Assembly: GCF_007752535.1 (NCBI RefSeq)
Contig: NZ_CP036426.1
Location: 1-64,000 of the forward strand
Direction: 5' to 3'
DNA length: 64,000 bases
Origin: Tautonia plasticadhaerens
GTDB taxonomy: Bacteria; Planctomycetota; Planctomycetia; Isosphaerales; Isosphaeraceae
Shown here: one piece after another, positions 1 to 11,192 of the stretch
Numbering within the stretch: the first letter of the stretch is position 1
How the letters are laid out: the number at the start of each line of letters is the position of its first letter
Translations under genes and position numbers: made by a program
The notes under the pieces: generated by a model
The model's input: only the letters and a program-made list of their open reading frames with translations
Databases searched by the model: none
What the model was told of the DNA's origin: nothing

Positions 1-1455
<1,455 letters not shown>

Positions 1456-1525
1456 CCCGGCCGGCCGCGCGGCCCCCGGCATGCCGTGTGCGTATTCAAT
1501 CCGGCGAATCGGTCACGGTCGATCG

Positions 1526-1552
1526 TTGACGGCGGGGACTCCCTCGTACAAG
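1526..1552 (+). promoter_or_regulatory. weak candidate promoter before the CheB-CheR-kinase gene
   Basis: TTGACG at 1526-1531 and TACAAG at 1547-1552 are separated by 15 bases, shorter than the ideal 17. It lies in the 263-base gap between dnaA and the signalling gene and points toward that gene. The assignment rests only on similarity to sigma-70 boxes. Confidence 0.3.
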
Positions 1553-1718
1553 ATGAACCGTCCCGCTCGTAATACAGCTCAAATGATCGCCCGTGGATTC
1601 GTGAACTCCCTCCCGACACGGCCTTTATCCAGGCGGCGGGACGGGATTGACCCCTCGGGGCCCTCGGCGGGGGACGTCTCTCGTCGACCGTGGGCCCCCC
1701 GCTGGATTGGCCACCCCC

Positions 1719-4700
1719 ATGAGCCCCGTCGAACCCGAAGAACCGCTCGAGCCGGCGACCGGAGATGATCCGAGAGCACCGGGGGAGCCGGGGGAGACAC
1801 GGGCGCCGTTCCCGGTGGTGGGCATCGGCGCCTCGGCCGGGGGGCTGGAGGCCTTCCGGCGGCTGCTGTCGAGGATCCCGGCGGATCCCGGCATGGCGAT
1901 CGTCCTGGTGCAGCACCTCGACCCGCACGCCGAGAGCAACCTGCCCGACATCCTGGCCACCGTTTCGAAGATGCCGGTGGTCTGGGCCGTTGACGGGATG
2001 CCGATCACGCCGAATCGCGTCCACGTCAACCCGCCGAACATGACGCTGGAAGTCGTCTGGGGGAAGCTCCGGCTCACTCCCCGGCCGCATGACAAGCGGC
2101 CATTCATGCCGATCGACTACATGATGCGGAGCCTCGCCCAGGACGTGGGCAGCCGGGCCGTGGGCGTGATCCTCACCGGGGGCGGCACCGACGGCACGCT
2201 CGGGCTGCGGTCGATCAAGGACGCCGACGGCATCACCTTCGTGCAGGACACCGAGACGGCCACCCACGACGCCATGCCCCGCAGCGCCATCGCCTCGGGG
2301 GCGGTCGACGAGGTCCTGCCCCCGGAGGGGATCGCCGACGAACTGGCCCGGATCGGCCGCTCCTCCTACATGAACGGCGGCGACCCGGGGGAGAAGGCCC
2401 CGGAGCCCGGCGGAGACCTTGGGGAGGCGGAGTTGGGCCGGATCTTCGGCCTGATGCGGGCGTCGACCGGCGTCGACTTCTCCCGGTACAAGCGCAGCAC
2501 CATCCTCCGCCGCGTCCGGCGTCGGATGGCCCTCAGGCGGGTCGACCGGACCGAGGAGTACCTCTGGTCGCTCCAGGCGGACGAGAACGAGCTGACGGCC
2601 CTCTATCAGGACTTCCTGATCCGGGTCACCAGCTTCTTCCGAGACCCGGAGGTCTTCGAGTCGCTCCGGCGCGACATCTTCCCCCAACTCCTGCAGGACC
2701 GGGCCCCCGAGGCGCCGATCCGGATCTGGGTGGCCGGCTGCTCGACCGGCGAGGAGGTCTACTCGCTGGCCATCACCCTGCTGGAGGCGCTGGGCGACCG
2801 GGCCCACGCCACCCCGATCAAGATCCTGGCCACCGACGTCAACGACCGGGCCCTGGAGATCGCCCGGGCCGGCTCCTACGTCGAGAACGTCGCGATGGAC
2901 ATTGCGCCGGATCTGCTGCGGCGGCACTTCATCCGGACCGACGGCTCGTTCCAGATCTCCAAGGCCATCCGGGATCTCTGCGTCTTCTCCCGGCACGACG
3001 TGACCCGGGACCCGCCGTTCGCCCGGCTGGACGTGGTCAGCTGCCGGAACCTGCTGATCTACCTCGACCTGGCGGCCCAGAAGCGGATCCTGCCGCTGTT
3101 CCATTACGGCTTGAAGCCCGACGGCTACCTGATGCTCGGCCCCTCGGAGACGATCGGCGGCTTCGGCGAGCTGTTCGCCCCGGTGAGCCCCGAGCACAAG
3201 ATCTTCTCCCGCAAGGCCACGGTCGCCCGACCCCACCCGCTCTTCGAGCGGATGGAGCCGCCGGACGAGGAGGGCCAGCCCCGCCGCCGGATCCCCCTGT
3301 ATCCGGCCCCCGACCCGGTGCTGCTCGACGTGCAGCGCGAGGCCGACCGCGCCGTGCTCGCCCGGTTCTCCCCGCCCGGCGTGCTCGTCGACGAGGACCT
3401 GCACATCCTCCAGTTCCGGGGCCGGACCGACCCCTACCTCGCCCAGGCCCCCGGCTCGCCGAACCTGGGGCTGCTGAAGATGGCCCGGGAGGGGCTATTG
3501 GTCGAGCTCCGGGTGGCGATCGGCCAGGCACGCGTCGAAGACGCCTCGGTCCGCCGCCCGGCCGTCCGGCTGGAGCGGGACGGCCGGGCCTTCCCGATCG
3601 AGATCATCGTCGTGCCGCTCCGCCAGGAGGGGATCAAGGGGCGCTTCTTCCTGGTCCTCTTCGAGGAGCACCCCAGGCTCCCCGCCCGGCTCTCCAGCTC
3701 ACATCAGCTTTCACCGCAGACCGAGGCCGAGACCGGGGGCCTGGCCGTGGAGGAGGCCCGCCTCCAGGTCATCGCCCTGCGACGGGAGCTGGACGCGACC
3801 CGGGAGTACCTCCAGGCGGTCGTCGAGGAGAACGAGGCGACGACCGAGGAGCTGAAGTCGGCCAACGAGGAGATCCTCTCCAGCAACGAGGAGTTGCAGA
3901 GCACCAACGAGGAACTCCAGACCGCCAAGGAGGAGATGCAGAGCACCAACGAGGAGCTGCAGACGGTCAACGACGAGCTGAACCACCGCAACGCCGAGCT
4001 GGCCCGGATCAACGACGACCTGGTCAACCTCTTCGGCAGCGTGAACATCGCCATCGTCATGGTCAGCCGGGACCTGAAGATCCGCCGCTTCACGACGCCG
4101 GCCGAGAAGGTCCTGAATTTGATGGGCCACGACATCGGCCGGCCGATCGACCACATCCGTCCGAACGTCGAGGTGCCCGACCTGGGGAGGCACCTGGCCG
4201 AGGTCATCAGCTCGCTGGCCCCGAGGGATCTGGAGGTCCAGGACCGGGAGGGCCGCTGGTACTCGTTCCGGCTGAGGCCGTACATCACCGTCGAGAACAA
4301 GATCGACGGCGCGGTGCTGGCGATCGTCGACATCGACGAGATCAAGCGGTCGACCCTCAAGGTCCGCCGGGCGCTGGATTACGCCGAGGCGATCGTCGAG
4401 TCGGTCCGGCAGCCGCTGCTGGTGCTCGACGAGGGCCTGGTGGTCCGGCGGGTGAACCAGGCCTTCTGCCGGACCTTCCGGCTGTCGTCGGGGGAGGTCG
4501 TCGGCCGGCCGATGGCCAAGCTGGGGGGCGCCTGGGCCGACCCCGAGCTGACCGAGGCCCTGCGGCCGGTCCTGGCCGAGGGCCGCCCGGTGAAGGGCCG
4601 GGAGCTGACGGCCGACTTCCCCATCATCGGCCACCGCACCTTCCAGTACGGCGGCGGGCTGATCGACTGGAAGGGGGCCGGCACGCCGATGATCCTGCTG

Positions 4701-5888
4701 GCGATGGACGACATCACCGACCGCAAGCGCGAGGCCGAGCGCGACCGGATGCTCATGCGGGAGCTGTCCGCCCGGATCGAGGCCGAGCAGGCCAACCGCA
4801 AGAAGGACGAGTTCCTGGCGATGCTCGCCCACGAGCTGCGCAACCCCCTCTCCCCGGTGCTCAACGCCCTGCTCGTGCTCCGCTCGCCCGGGGCCTCGCC
4901 GGGCGACCTGGAGTGGGCCACGCAGATCATGGAGCGGCAGGTCCGGCACATGGCCCGGCTGATCGACGACCTGCTGGACGTCTCCCGGGTGATGCGGGGC
5001 TCGATCCAGCTTCGCACCGAGCGGATCGACCTGGGCCGGGTCGCCCGGCAGGTGGTCGAGAACGTCCGGTCGTTCGTCCGGTCCCGCCGGCACGAGCTGA
5101 CCGTCTCGATCCCGGAACAACCGATCCCGATGTTCGCCGACCCGGTCCGGGTCGAGCAAATCCTGACCAACCTGCTGCACAATGCGGCCAAGTACACCCC
5201 CGAGGCGGGGAAGATCTCCCTGACGATCGACCGGGGGGAGGGGGAGGCGGTCGTCCGGGTGAAGGACAACGGCATCGGCATCGATCCGGATCAGCTCGGC
5301 GAGGTGTTCGAGCTGTTCATGCAGGCCGACAAATCGCTCGACCGCTCGCTCGGGGGCCTGGGGATCGGCCTGACGCTGGTCAAGACGCTGGTCGAGCTGC
5401 ATGGCGGCTCGATCCAGGGCTTCAGCGAGGGCCCCGGGCTCGGCAGCGAGTTCGTCGTCCGGCTGCCGGAGGCCGCCGACGCCGTCGAGGGCCCCCGCGT
5501 CGAGGAGGACGGCGAGCCGACGCCCCCCCGGCGGATCCTGATCGTCGACGACAGCCCCGATGCGCTCCGCACGATGGAGGTCCTGCTCCATCGCCTCGGC
5601 CATGACATCCGCACCGCCCCCGACGGCCCCTCGGCCCTGGCGGCCGTCGCCGAGTTCGGGCCGGACCTCGTCCTGCTGGACCTGGGCCTCCCCGGCCTGG
5701 ACGGCTACCAGGTCGCCCGGCGGCTCCGGGACGGCCCCCCGACCGCCGGGCTGACGCTCGTGGCCCTCTCCGGCTACGGCCAGGAGGAAGACCTCCGCCG
5801 CTGCCGTGAGGCCGGCTTCGACGACCACGCCGTCAAGCCCATCGACCTCGACCGCCTCCAGCAACTGCTCCACGTCCGCCGCGGCTGA
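1719..5888 (+). CDS. CheB-CheR-PAS-histidine kinase-receiver fusion
   Basis: This is a signalling protein of 1389 residues from the ATG at 1719. The frame stays open upstream to a TTG at 1647, but the extra 24 residues look non-coding. The domains, in order, are: a CheB methylesterase (about 33-210, GIGASAGG, LTGGGTDG and a late DAMPRSA motif); a CheR methyltransferase (about 237-500, SAM motif AGCSTGEEV near 339); a long coiled coil rich in STNEELQ repeats (about 680-770); two PAS domains; a HisKA domain with H-box LAHELRNPL (about 1040); a HATPase; and a C-terminal receiver (about 1271-1388) with the phospho-acceptor in LLDLGLPG. CheB here lacks its own receiver. No chemoreceptors, cheA or cheW are nearby, so a role outside flagellar chemotaxis is more likely. 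The input signal is unknown. Confidence 0.9.
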   Translation: MSPVEPEEPLEPATGDDPRAPGEPGETRAPFPVVGIGASAGGLEAFRRLLSRIPADPGMAIVLVQHLDPHAESNLPDILATVSKMPVVWAVDGMPITPNRVHVNPPNMTLEVVWGKLRLTPRPHDKRPFMPIDYMMRSLAQDVGSRAVGVILTGGGTDGTLGLRSIKDADGITFVQDTETATHDAMPRSAIASGAVDEVLPPEGIADELARIGRSSYMNGGDPGEKAPEPGGDLGEAELGRIFGLMRASTGVDFSRYKRSTILRRVRRRMALRRVDRTEEYLWSLQADENELTALYQDFLIRVTSFFRDPEVFESLRRDIFPQLLQDRAPEAPIRIWVAGCSTGEEVYSLAITLLEALGDRAHATPIKILATDVNDRALEIARAGSYVENVAMDIAPDLLRRHFIRTDGSFQISKAIRDLCVFSRHDVTRDPPFARLDVVSCRNLLIYLDLAAQKRILPLFHYGLKPDGYLMLGPSETIGGFGELFAPVSPEHKIFSRKATVARPHPLFERMEPPDEEGQPRRRIPLYPAPDPVLLDVQREADRAVLARFSPPGVLVDEDLHILQFRGRTDPYLAQAPGSPNLGLLKMAREGLLVELRVAIGQARVEDASVRRPAVRLERDGRAFPIEIIVVPLRQEGIKGRFFLVLFEEHPRLPARLSSSHQLSPQTEAETGGLAVEEARLQVIALRRELDATREYLQAVVEENEATTEELKSANEEILSSNEELQSTNEELQTAKEEMQSTNEELQTVNDELNHRNAELARINDDLVNLFGSVNIAIVMVSRDLKIRRFTTPAEKVLNLMGHDIGRPIDHIRPNVEVPDLGRHLAEVISSLAPRDLEVQDREGRWYSFRLRPYITVENKIDGAVLAIVDIDEIKRSTLKVRRALDYAEAIVESVRQPLLVLDEGLVVRRVNQAFCRTFRLSSGEVVGRPMAKLGGAWADPELTEALRPVLAEGRPVKGRELTADFPIIGHRTFQYGGGLIDWKGAGTPMILLAMDDITDRKREAERDRMLMRELSARIEAEQANRKKDEFLAMLAHELRNPLSPVLNALLVLRSPGASPGDLEWATQIMERQVRHMARLIDDLLDVSRVMRGSIQLRTERIDLGRVARQVVENVRSFVRSRRHELTVSIPEQPIPMFADPVRVEQILTNLLHNAAKYTPEAGKISLTIDRGEGEAVVRVKDNGIGIDPDQLGEVFELFMQADKSLDRSLGGLGIGLTLVKTLVELHGGSIQGFSEGPGLGSEFVVRLPEAADAVEGPRVEEDGEPTPPRRILIVDDSPDALRTMEVLLHRLGHDIRTAPDGPSALAAVAEFGPDLVLLDLGLPGLDGYQVARRLRDGPPTAGLTLVALSGYGQEEDLRRCREAGFDDHAVKPIDLDRLQQLLHVRRG

Positions 5889-6062
5889 TCCGGGTACCCC
5901 GTCGTCCCTCTGGCAACCCGGCCGGTCGGGGCGAGCGTCCTTTGCCGACGTAGGGCCGAGGGCCGAGCGACGCCCCGAGCATCGGCCATCCGTCATCGGA
6001 CCTCGATCATCTCCCATCCGGCAAGGGTCTCGGTCCTTGGAGACGGACGCGGCCCTCCCGCC

Positions 6063-7085
6063 TCAGTTGCCGGAGGCCGACAGGGGTGCCCGGGCGGGGG
6101 CGGCCTCGAGCAGCGACTGGCGGATCTGGCGGATCTGGGCCTCGTCCTGGTCGAGCTGCTCCTCGAAGCGGGCGGCCTGGTCGGCCTTGCCTCGGGAACG
6201 GGCGTCGGCGGCGAGCTGGCGGGAGATGGTGGCCTTCTCCGTCAGCATCCGGACGCATCGCCAGAGGGCGGCCTCCAGCTCGTCGGTCAGGTCGACCAGG
6301 AAGCTCTCCGGCGAGTAGACGTGCCCAACGTGGCAGCGGAACTGGGCGACGGCCCCCTCGCCGAACTGCCAGAGGGTACCGCCGCATTCGGGGCAGGAAT
6401 AGGTGGTGGGCTCGTCTCGCCTGGAGTCGCGGGCCTGGGCCTCCAGGTCGCGCCGGACCGTCTCCGGGTCGTGCTCGAAGTCGTCGGCCATCGATGACCC
6501 TCCCGGGAAGTCGGGGTCCGGCTCTCGTGCCAATTGCGTGAGCAGGCGCGGCATGTCGCCGACCCCCAGGACATGGTGGGGCCCGACGTGCTCGATGGCC
6601 GACCTCGGCATGTCGCCGAAGAGGGCCTCGGTCGGATCCTGGACGATCGCCGTGCCGCCCCGGGCCTTGATCGCCATCAGGCCGGCGGTGCCGTCCCCCA
6701 GCGTCCCGGAGAGGACCACGCCGACCACCCGGCCGCCGAAGGACCGGGCCGCCGACCGGAAAGTCGGGTCGATCGCCGGCCTCGTCCGGTTCTCCTTCGG
6801 GCCCCGGGACAGCTCGACGGATTCCGGCCGGATGATCAGGTGGCGATCCGGGGGTGCGACGACGATCCGGCCCGGCCGGATCGGCCCGCCGTGCTCGGCG
6901 TGCTCGGCGGGCAGCGGGCCCTTCATCGAGAGCAGCGTCGGTAGGCGGCTCGCCGCGTGCGGCGAGGTATGCAGCACGACGAAGACCGCCGCAGGCAGCC
7001 CGGCCGGCAGTCCGCCGACGAGCGTCGACAAGGCCTCGACCCCGCCGGCCGATGCCCCGATCGTGATGATGTCTCGTGACGGCAT
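6063..7085 (-). CDS. stand-alone CheB-type methylesterase with C-terminal zinc-ribbon-like module
   Basis: This 340-residue protein opens directly with the CheB fold (TIGASAGGVEAL at about residue 8) and has no receiver domain. The catalytic elements are the early SAGG serine loop, a His in VVLHTSPH, and a DMPRSA motif near 185. The C-terminal third holds CPECGG and CHVGH, a Cys/His pair that looks like a small metal site, then a helical tail rich in Glu, Gln and Arg. The start at 7085 is supported by a strong purine-rich ribosome site (GAGGAGG) just upstream; the frame is open further but reads as low-complexity shadow. It converges on the preceding CheB-CheR fusion, 174 bases away. Its target protein is unknown. 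Confidence 0.85.
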   Translation of the reverse strand: MPSRDIITIGASAGGVEALSTLVGGLPAGLPAAVFVVLHTSPHAASRLPTLLSMKGPLPAEHAEHGGPIRPGRIVVAPPDRHLIIRPESVELSRGPKENRTRPAIDPTFRSAARSFGGRVVGVVLSGTLGDGTAGLMAIKARGGTAIVQDPTEALFGDMPRSAIEHVGPHHVLGVGDMPRLLTQLAREPDPDFPGGSSMADDFEHDPETVRRDLEAQARDSRRDEPTTYSCPECGGTLWQFGEGAVAQFRCHVGHVYSPESFLVDLTDELEAALWRCVRMLTEKATISRQLAADARSRGKADQAARFEEQLDQDEAQIRQIRQSLLEAAPARAPLSASGN

Positions 7086-7222
7086 CGCCCCTCCTCGGCC
7101 CCCGGGCCCGGATGGATCGATCGGCCCCTCCGGGACGCCCTGGATCCCGGGCCCGGAGGATGTCCAGCCCGATGAAGGGCGACTTTCACGCGATTCCCGC
7201 GCCAAGGCGCAACCCCACTCGG

Positions 7223-7910
7223 TCAGCCGCCGCCGGGGCCGAGGCCGGAGGCCCGGCCGCCGGCCCCGTACAGCAGGGCGGAGATCGCCGAGGGGGCGGG
7301 CACGGTGACGGCCCGGGCCAGCAGGATCCGGCCGAGAACCTTCAGTCGACCTCGCCCCGCTCACGGAGCCCCGAGCCGACGATCCCCCCGGTGGCCGCGT
7401 GGGTGGTGCCGGCCCGCAGGCCGAGCGAGGAGGCGAGGACCACGCCGCTGGCGGCGTCGGAGTCGACGCGGAATCCCCTGGAGCTGTCGATCCGGGCGAC
7501 CCGCTCCGAGCGCGTCCGGGTGACCCGATGGTCCAGCGATGCCGCCCCCGCGGCGATCCCGACGCCGCCGAGGGCCAGGATCCAGAGCGGCACCCGGCCC
7601 CCTCGATCGCCCCGGCATCGGGAATTTCCATCCCCCGGTCGACCGCCAGGGCGACGACGAAGGGCGGGTTGACCGCGCCGGCCGCGTCGTTCGACGCGTG
7701 GACGCAGCGACCTCGCTCGACGTGCCGACCTGCAGCCTCCGGGACACCGCCTCGACCATCCCCCGGTCGTCGGCCTGCTGGGCGGTCCGGCGGCGGTCCA
7801 GTCCACGAGCAAGGCTCCCAGGGAGGTATCGGGGGACGATCGGGCCCGGCTCCTTCGGGCCGATCCCCTTGACGGTCGGCCCCCGGCCGGTCACGCTGGC
7901 CACGACGATC
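7223..7910 (-). pseudogene. decayed PiT-family inorganic phosphate permease
   Basis: Pieces of a PiT permease lie in order on the minus strand but in different frames. First comes MVEAVSRRLQVGTSSEVAAS near 7730-7780, then ASNDAAGAVNPPFVVALAVD near 7635-7695. A hydrophobic stretch PLWILALGGVGIAAGAA is followed by LGLRAGTTHAATGGIVGSG near 7380-7600. The last piece is the closing PAPSAISALLYGAGGRASG, ending at a stop at 7223. The ND and TTHA signatures are diagnostic of PiT. At least three frame changes are needed to join the pieces, and the N-terminal half is missing, so this is a relic. The upstream boundary near 7910 is approximate. Confidence 0.7.
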
Positions 7911-7933
7911 GAGAGCCGCGAGGAGGAGGACCG

Positions 7934-8440
7934 ATGCCCGACCGTCGCCCGCTCCGCTTCGATCGGCTCGACGACGTGCCGGGCGAGGTCGACCGCCTCC
8001 TGCTCGGCCACCGGACCGTCGGCGGCTGGAGCCTGGCGCAGATCTGCTCCCACCTGGCCGCCGCGCTCCGGCTGACGGCCGAGGCCCCCTCGGGACCGGG
8101 GCCGGGACCGCAGCCGAGCCCCGGGGCGACGCCGTCGGGGGGCACGAGGGCCCAGGCGACCTACCGACGCCTCCTCTTCCGCTCGGAGACCTTCCCCGAG
8201 GGGGTCGAGATGCCCTCCCTGGCCCTCCACCCCGGCCCCCCCGAGGCCGACCCCCTCGCCGCGGCCTCGGCCCTCCGGGACGCCGTCTCCCGATTCCTCG
8301 ACGCCCCCGGCCCCTTCCCCGAGCATCCGATGCTCGGCGCGATGGACCGGGAGCAATGGCTCCGGTTCCATCGCATCCACTGCGCCCACCACCTGAGCTT
8401 CGTCCTGCCCCCGGCCCCCGACACCGTCACCGGGCCCTGA
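7934..8440 (+). CDS. DUF1569 family protein (DinB-like fold)
   Basis: This 168-residue soluble protein begins with the DUF1569-type pattern LRFDRLDDVPGEVDRLL followed by WSLAQICSHLAAAL. It ends with HPMLGAMDREQWLRFHRIHCAHHLSF. The histidines at about 40, 132, 146 and 149-153 are placed like the metal ligands of the DinB/YfiT four-helix fold. A Pro/Gly-rich insert lies at about 52-70. The biochemical role of the family is not established; damage-inducible metal-dependent transferases are the nearest characterised relatives. A GAGGAGGA ribosome site precedes the ATG. It is divergent from the PiT relic. Confidence 0.75.
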   Translation: MPDRRPLRFDRLDDVPGEVDRLLLGHRTVGGWSLAQICSHLAAALRLTAEAPSGPGPGPQPSPGATPSGGTRAQATYRRLLFRSETFPEGVEMPSLALHPGPPEADPLAAASALRDAVSRFLDAPGPFPEHPMLGAMDREQWLRFHRIHCAHHLSFVLPPAPDTVTGP

Positions 8441-8469
8441 CCGCCGCCACCCCCTGCGGGGGCGACGGC

Positions 8470-8682
8470 CTACGATTCCGGATCGTCCCGCTCGCCGACG
8501 GGATCGGGGCCGGGCCGATCAAGGGTGGGGGGCTCGAAGCCGGGACACGAGCGGACCGGTTGCATCGGGTACTTGGGGAAATCCCGGTCGGTCGAGGAGC
8601 GTCGGCAGAGCAGGAACCGCGAGCCCCGGCCGGTCACGACGTCTCGCTTCCAGGCACAGCAGGGGCAGAGGCTCGGCGGCAT
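8470..8682 (-). CDS. small Cys-rich conserved hypothetical protein
   Basis: This is a 70-residue protein starting MPPSLCPCCAWKR. It has CPCC at 6-9, a further Cys at 26 in SRFLLCRRS, and PVRSCPGFEP near the C-terminus. The pattern CPxC...FLLC...FPKYP...CPGFEP reads as a small zinc-binding-type protein of the kind scattered through planctomycete genomes. No enzymatic motif is visible. It converges on the DUF1569 gene with 29 bases between their stops. The assignment as a real gene rests on the spaced cysteines and the plausible compact reading frame; the longer ORF upstream on the same strand is shadow sequence. Confidence 0.6.
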   Translation of the reverse strand: MPPSLCPCCAWKRDVVTGRGSRFLLCRRSSTDRDFPKYPMQPVRSCPGFEPPTLDRPGPDPVGERDDPES

Positions 8683-9001
8683 GTGGGATCGACCTCCCCG
8701 GGACTCGGGGGGCGTCTCCCGAGGCTTGCCCCGGCCGGCCCCCCGTCTCGCCGGTCGATTGTAGGCCGGCGGGGAGCCCCCGGATGCGTCCCCTGGGCGT
8801 CGGGGGGGGCATTCGTATAATTTAGGGCTTCTCGAAGCGCCGACGGGCGATCGGATCGCGTCGAGGGGCGTCGAGCCGCGACGGGTCGGGGGCCGGACGG
8901 CCCCCCCTGCCCCCCGGCCGGCCGACTCACCCCCCCTCCCCGGCCCGGATCCGATTTGCCGATCACACCGCCTCGCATCGCCCCCGAAGGACGGCCCAAT
9001 C
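8683..9001. other. intergenic region upstream of EF-G
   Basis: The 319-base gap lies between the small minus-strand gene and fusA. Apart from the promoter-like TATAAT at 8816-8821 it is GC-rich sequence with no supported reading frame. Confidence 0.6.
8793..8821 (+). promoter_or_regulatory. candidate promoter for EF-G
   Basis: A perfect TATAAT at 8816-8821 stands out in otherwise GC-rich DNA about 180 bases before the EF-G start. The matching -35 position (8793-8798) is poor. The implied leader is about 170 bases. Confidence 0.45.
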
Positions 9002-11140
9002 ATGGATAGCGACGGACAACCGAGTCCCCTGGCCTCGATCCGAAACATCGGCATCGTCGCCCACATCGACGCCGGCAAGACGACGACGACCGAGCGCATC
9101 CTGTATTACACCGGTGAGATCCACCGGATGGGCGACGTCGACAAGGGGAGCACCACCACCGACTACCTCCAGGAGGAGCGCGAGCGCGGCATCACCATCG
9201 TCGCCGCCGCCATCTCCTGCAAGTGGAAGGACCTGGACGGCAACCCGATCACCGTGAACATCATCGACACCCCCGGCCACGTCGACTTCACCGCCGAGGT
9301 CGAGCGCTCGCTCCGGGTGCTGGACGGGGCCGTCGTCGTCTTCTCCGCCGTCGAGGGGGTCGAGGCCCAGAGCGAGACCGTCTGGCGGCAGGCCGACAAG
9401 TACCACGTCCCCCGGATCTGCTTCATCAACAAGATGGACCGCATCGGGGCCGAGTTCGAGCGCGTCTTCGAGGAGATCAAGCAGCGGCTGGGCGGCCACC
9501 CGATCCCGGCGATGATCCCCATCGGCGCCGGGCCCGAGGGGTCGATCGGCGAGTTCACCGGCCTGATCGACCTGGTCGAGCAGAAGGCCCTCTACTACAA
9601 GACCGAGGACCTCGGCTCGTCCATCACCGAGGCCGACATCCCCGACGAACTCCGGGGCCCGTTCGACCGCTGGCGGGAGGTCATGCTCGACCAGCTCAGC
9701 GAGTTCGACGAGGCCTTCGCCGAGCAGTACATGATGGCCCTCGAAGGCGAGGAACTGACCCCCGCGATGATCCGGGCCGCCCTCCGGAGGGCCACCCTCA
9801 CGGGCAAGGCCCAGCCGGTGCTCTGCGGGTCGAGCTTCAAGTACGTGGGCGTCCAGCGCCTGCTCGACGCCGTCGTCTCCTACCTGCCCAGCCCGCTGGA
9901 GGTCCCCCCGGTCAAGGGGGAGCACCCCAAGAGCGGCGAGGAGATGGAACGCCCCCCCGACCCCAAGGCCCCCTTCTCCGGCCTCGTCTTCAAGATCACC
10001 CACGACCAGCACGGGGATCTCTCGTTCGTCCGCGTCTACTCCGGCGCCCTGAAGGCGAACACCCGGCCGCTCAACCCGGGCAAGAACAAGAAGGAGAACT
10101 GCTCCCGGCTCTACCACATCCGGGCCGACGACCGGGAGCAGATCGACCAGGCCCTGGCCGGCGACATCGTCGGCGTGGTCGGCCTGAAGGAGTCGGTCAC
10201 CGGCGACACGCTCTGCGACCAGTCGCACCCGATCCTCCTGGAGCGGATCGAGTTCCCCGAGACGGTCATCAGCATGTCGATCGAGCCGGTCAGCGGGGCC
10301 GACAAGAACAAGCTGGCCGAGGCCCTCTCCTCGCTCGGCCGGGAGGACCCGACCTTCACCTACAAGTTCAACGAGGAGACGGGAGAGACGCTCATCTCCG
10401 GCATGGGCGAGCTGCACCTGGAGATCATCAAGAACAAGATGCTCCGCGACCTGAAGCTCCAGGTCCGCGTCGGCAAGCCCCGGGTCAGCTACCGGGAGAC
10501 GATCCAGAAGGCCGTCAAGGGCGTCCAGGGCCAGTGCATCCGCCAGACCGGGGGCTCGGGCCTCTACGCCAAGGTCACCATCGACCTGGAGCCCGAGGCC
10601 CAGCCCAAGGGGGCCCCGGTCCTCCGGTTCGTCAACAAGGCCAAGCCGGGCGACGTGCCCCAGGAATTCGCCCGCGCCGTCGAGGCCTCGATCCGCGAGG
10701 ACGCCAAGTCCGGCGGCATCACCGGCTACCCGCTCGTCGACCTGAAGGTCACGCTCACCGACGGCGAGACGCACGAGGTCGACAGCAACGAGCTCGCCTT
10801 CGGCTTCGCCGCCACCGACGCCCTGAACAAGGCGCTGGAGAAGGCCGGGGCCGTCCTGCTGGAGCCGATCATGAAGGTCGAGGTCGTCACCCCCGAGGAC
10901 TTCCTCGGCAACGTCACCGGCGACCTGTCCAGCCGTCGGGCCCTGATCGACCGCACGTACCAGCGCGGCAAGCTCTGGGTGGTCGACGCCCGGGCCCCGC
11001 TGGAGCAGATGTTCGGCTACTCCACCGACGTCCGGAGCCTCAGCCAGGGCCGGGCCAGCTACAGCATGGAGCCCCTCGACTACGCCCCCGCCCCCGAGGC
11101 GATGCTCCGCAAGTTCACCGGGGAGGACGACTCGTACTGA
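9002..11140 (+). CDS. fusA: translation elongation factor G
   Basis: This 712-residue GTPase drives translocation of tRNA and mRNA on the ribosome. The G motifs are clear: AHIDAGKTT (about 19-27), RGITI (about 62), DTPGH (about 89-93) and NKMD (about 142-145). Domains II-V follow at normal length, including the domain IV stretch RVSYRETI. The switch segment reads TTDYLQEERERGITIVAAA, where the common bacterial form is MDWMEQEQERGITI, so it may belong to one of the duplicated EF-G lineages. I cannot decide the sub-family by eye. Unusually it is far from rpsL-rpsG (57.6 kb) and is followed 52 bases later by a Uma2 gene. Confidence 0.92.
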   Translation: MDSDGQPSPLASIRNIGIVAHIDAGKTTTTERILYYTGEIHRMGDVDKGSTTTDYLQEERERGITIVAAAISCKWKDLDGNPITVNIIDTPGHVDFTAEVERSLRVLDGAVVVFSAVEGVEAQSETVWRQADKYHVPRICFINKMDRIGAEFERVFEEIKQRLGGHPIPAMIPIGAGPEGSIGEFTGLIDLVEQKALYYKTEDLGSSITEADIPDELRGPFDRWREVMLDQLSEFDEAFAEQYMMALEGEELTPAMIRAALRRATLTGKAQPVLCGSSFKYVGVQRLLDAVVSYLPSPLEVPPVKGEHPKSGEEMERPPDPKAPFSGLVFKITHDQHGDLSFVRVYSGALKANTRPLNPGKNKKENCSRLYHIRADDREQIDQALAGDIVGVVGLKESVTGDTLCDQSHPILLERIEFPETVISMSIEPVSGADKNKLAEALSSLGREDPTFTYKFNEETGETLISGMGELHLEIIKNKMLRDLKLQVRVGKPRVSYRETIQKAVKGVQGQCIRQTGGSGLYAKVTIDLEPEAQPKGAPVLRFVNKAKPGDVPQEFARAVEASIREDAKSGGITGYPLVDLKVTLTDGETHEVDSNELAFGFAATDALNKALEKAGAVLLEPIMKVEVVTPEDFLGNVTGDLSSRRALIDRTYQRGKLWVVDARAPLEQMFGYSTDVRSLSQGRASYSMEPLDYAPAPEAMLRKFTGEDDSY

Positions 11141-11192
11141 GCGATCCCGGCTCCGGACGCCTTCATTCAATCCCTGCGGAGGACGACCGACG

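Noticed and set aside
1456-1718. Replication origin next to dnaA
   Set aside because: No cluster of TTATCCACA-type boxes or AT-rich unwinding element was seen; the region upstream of dnaA is outside the window.
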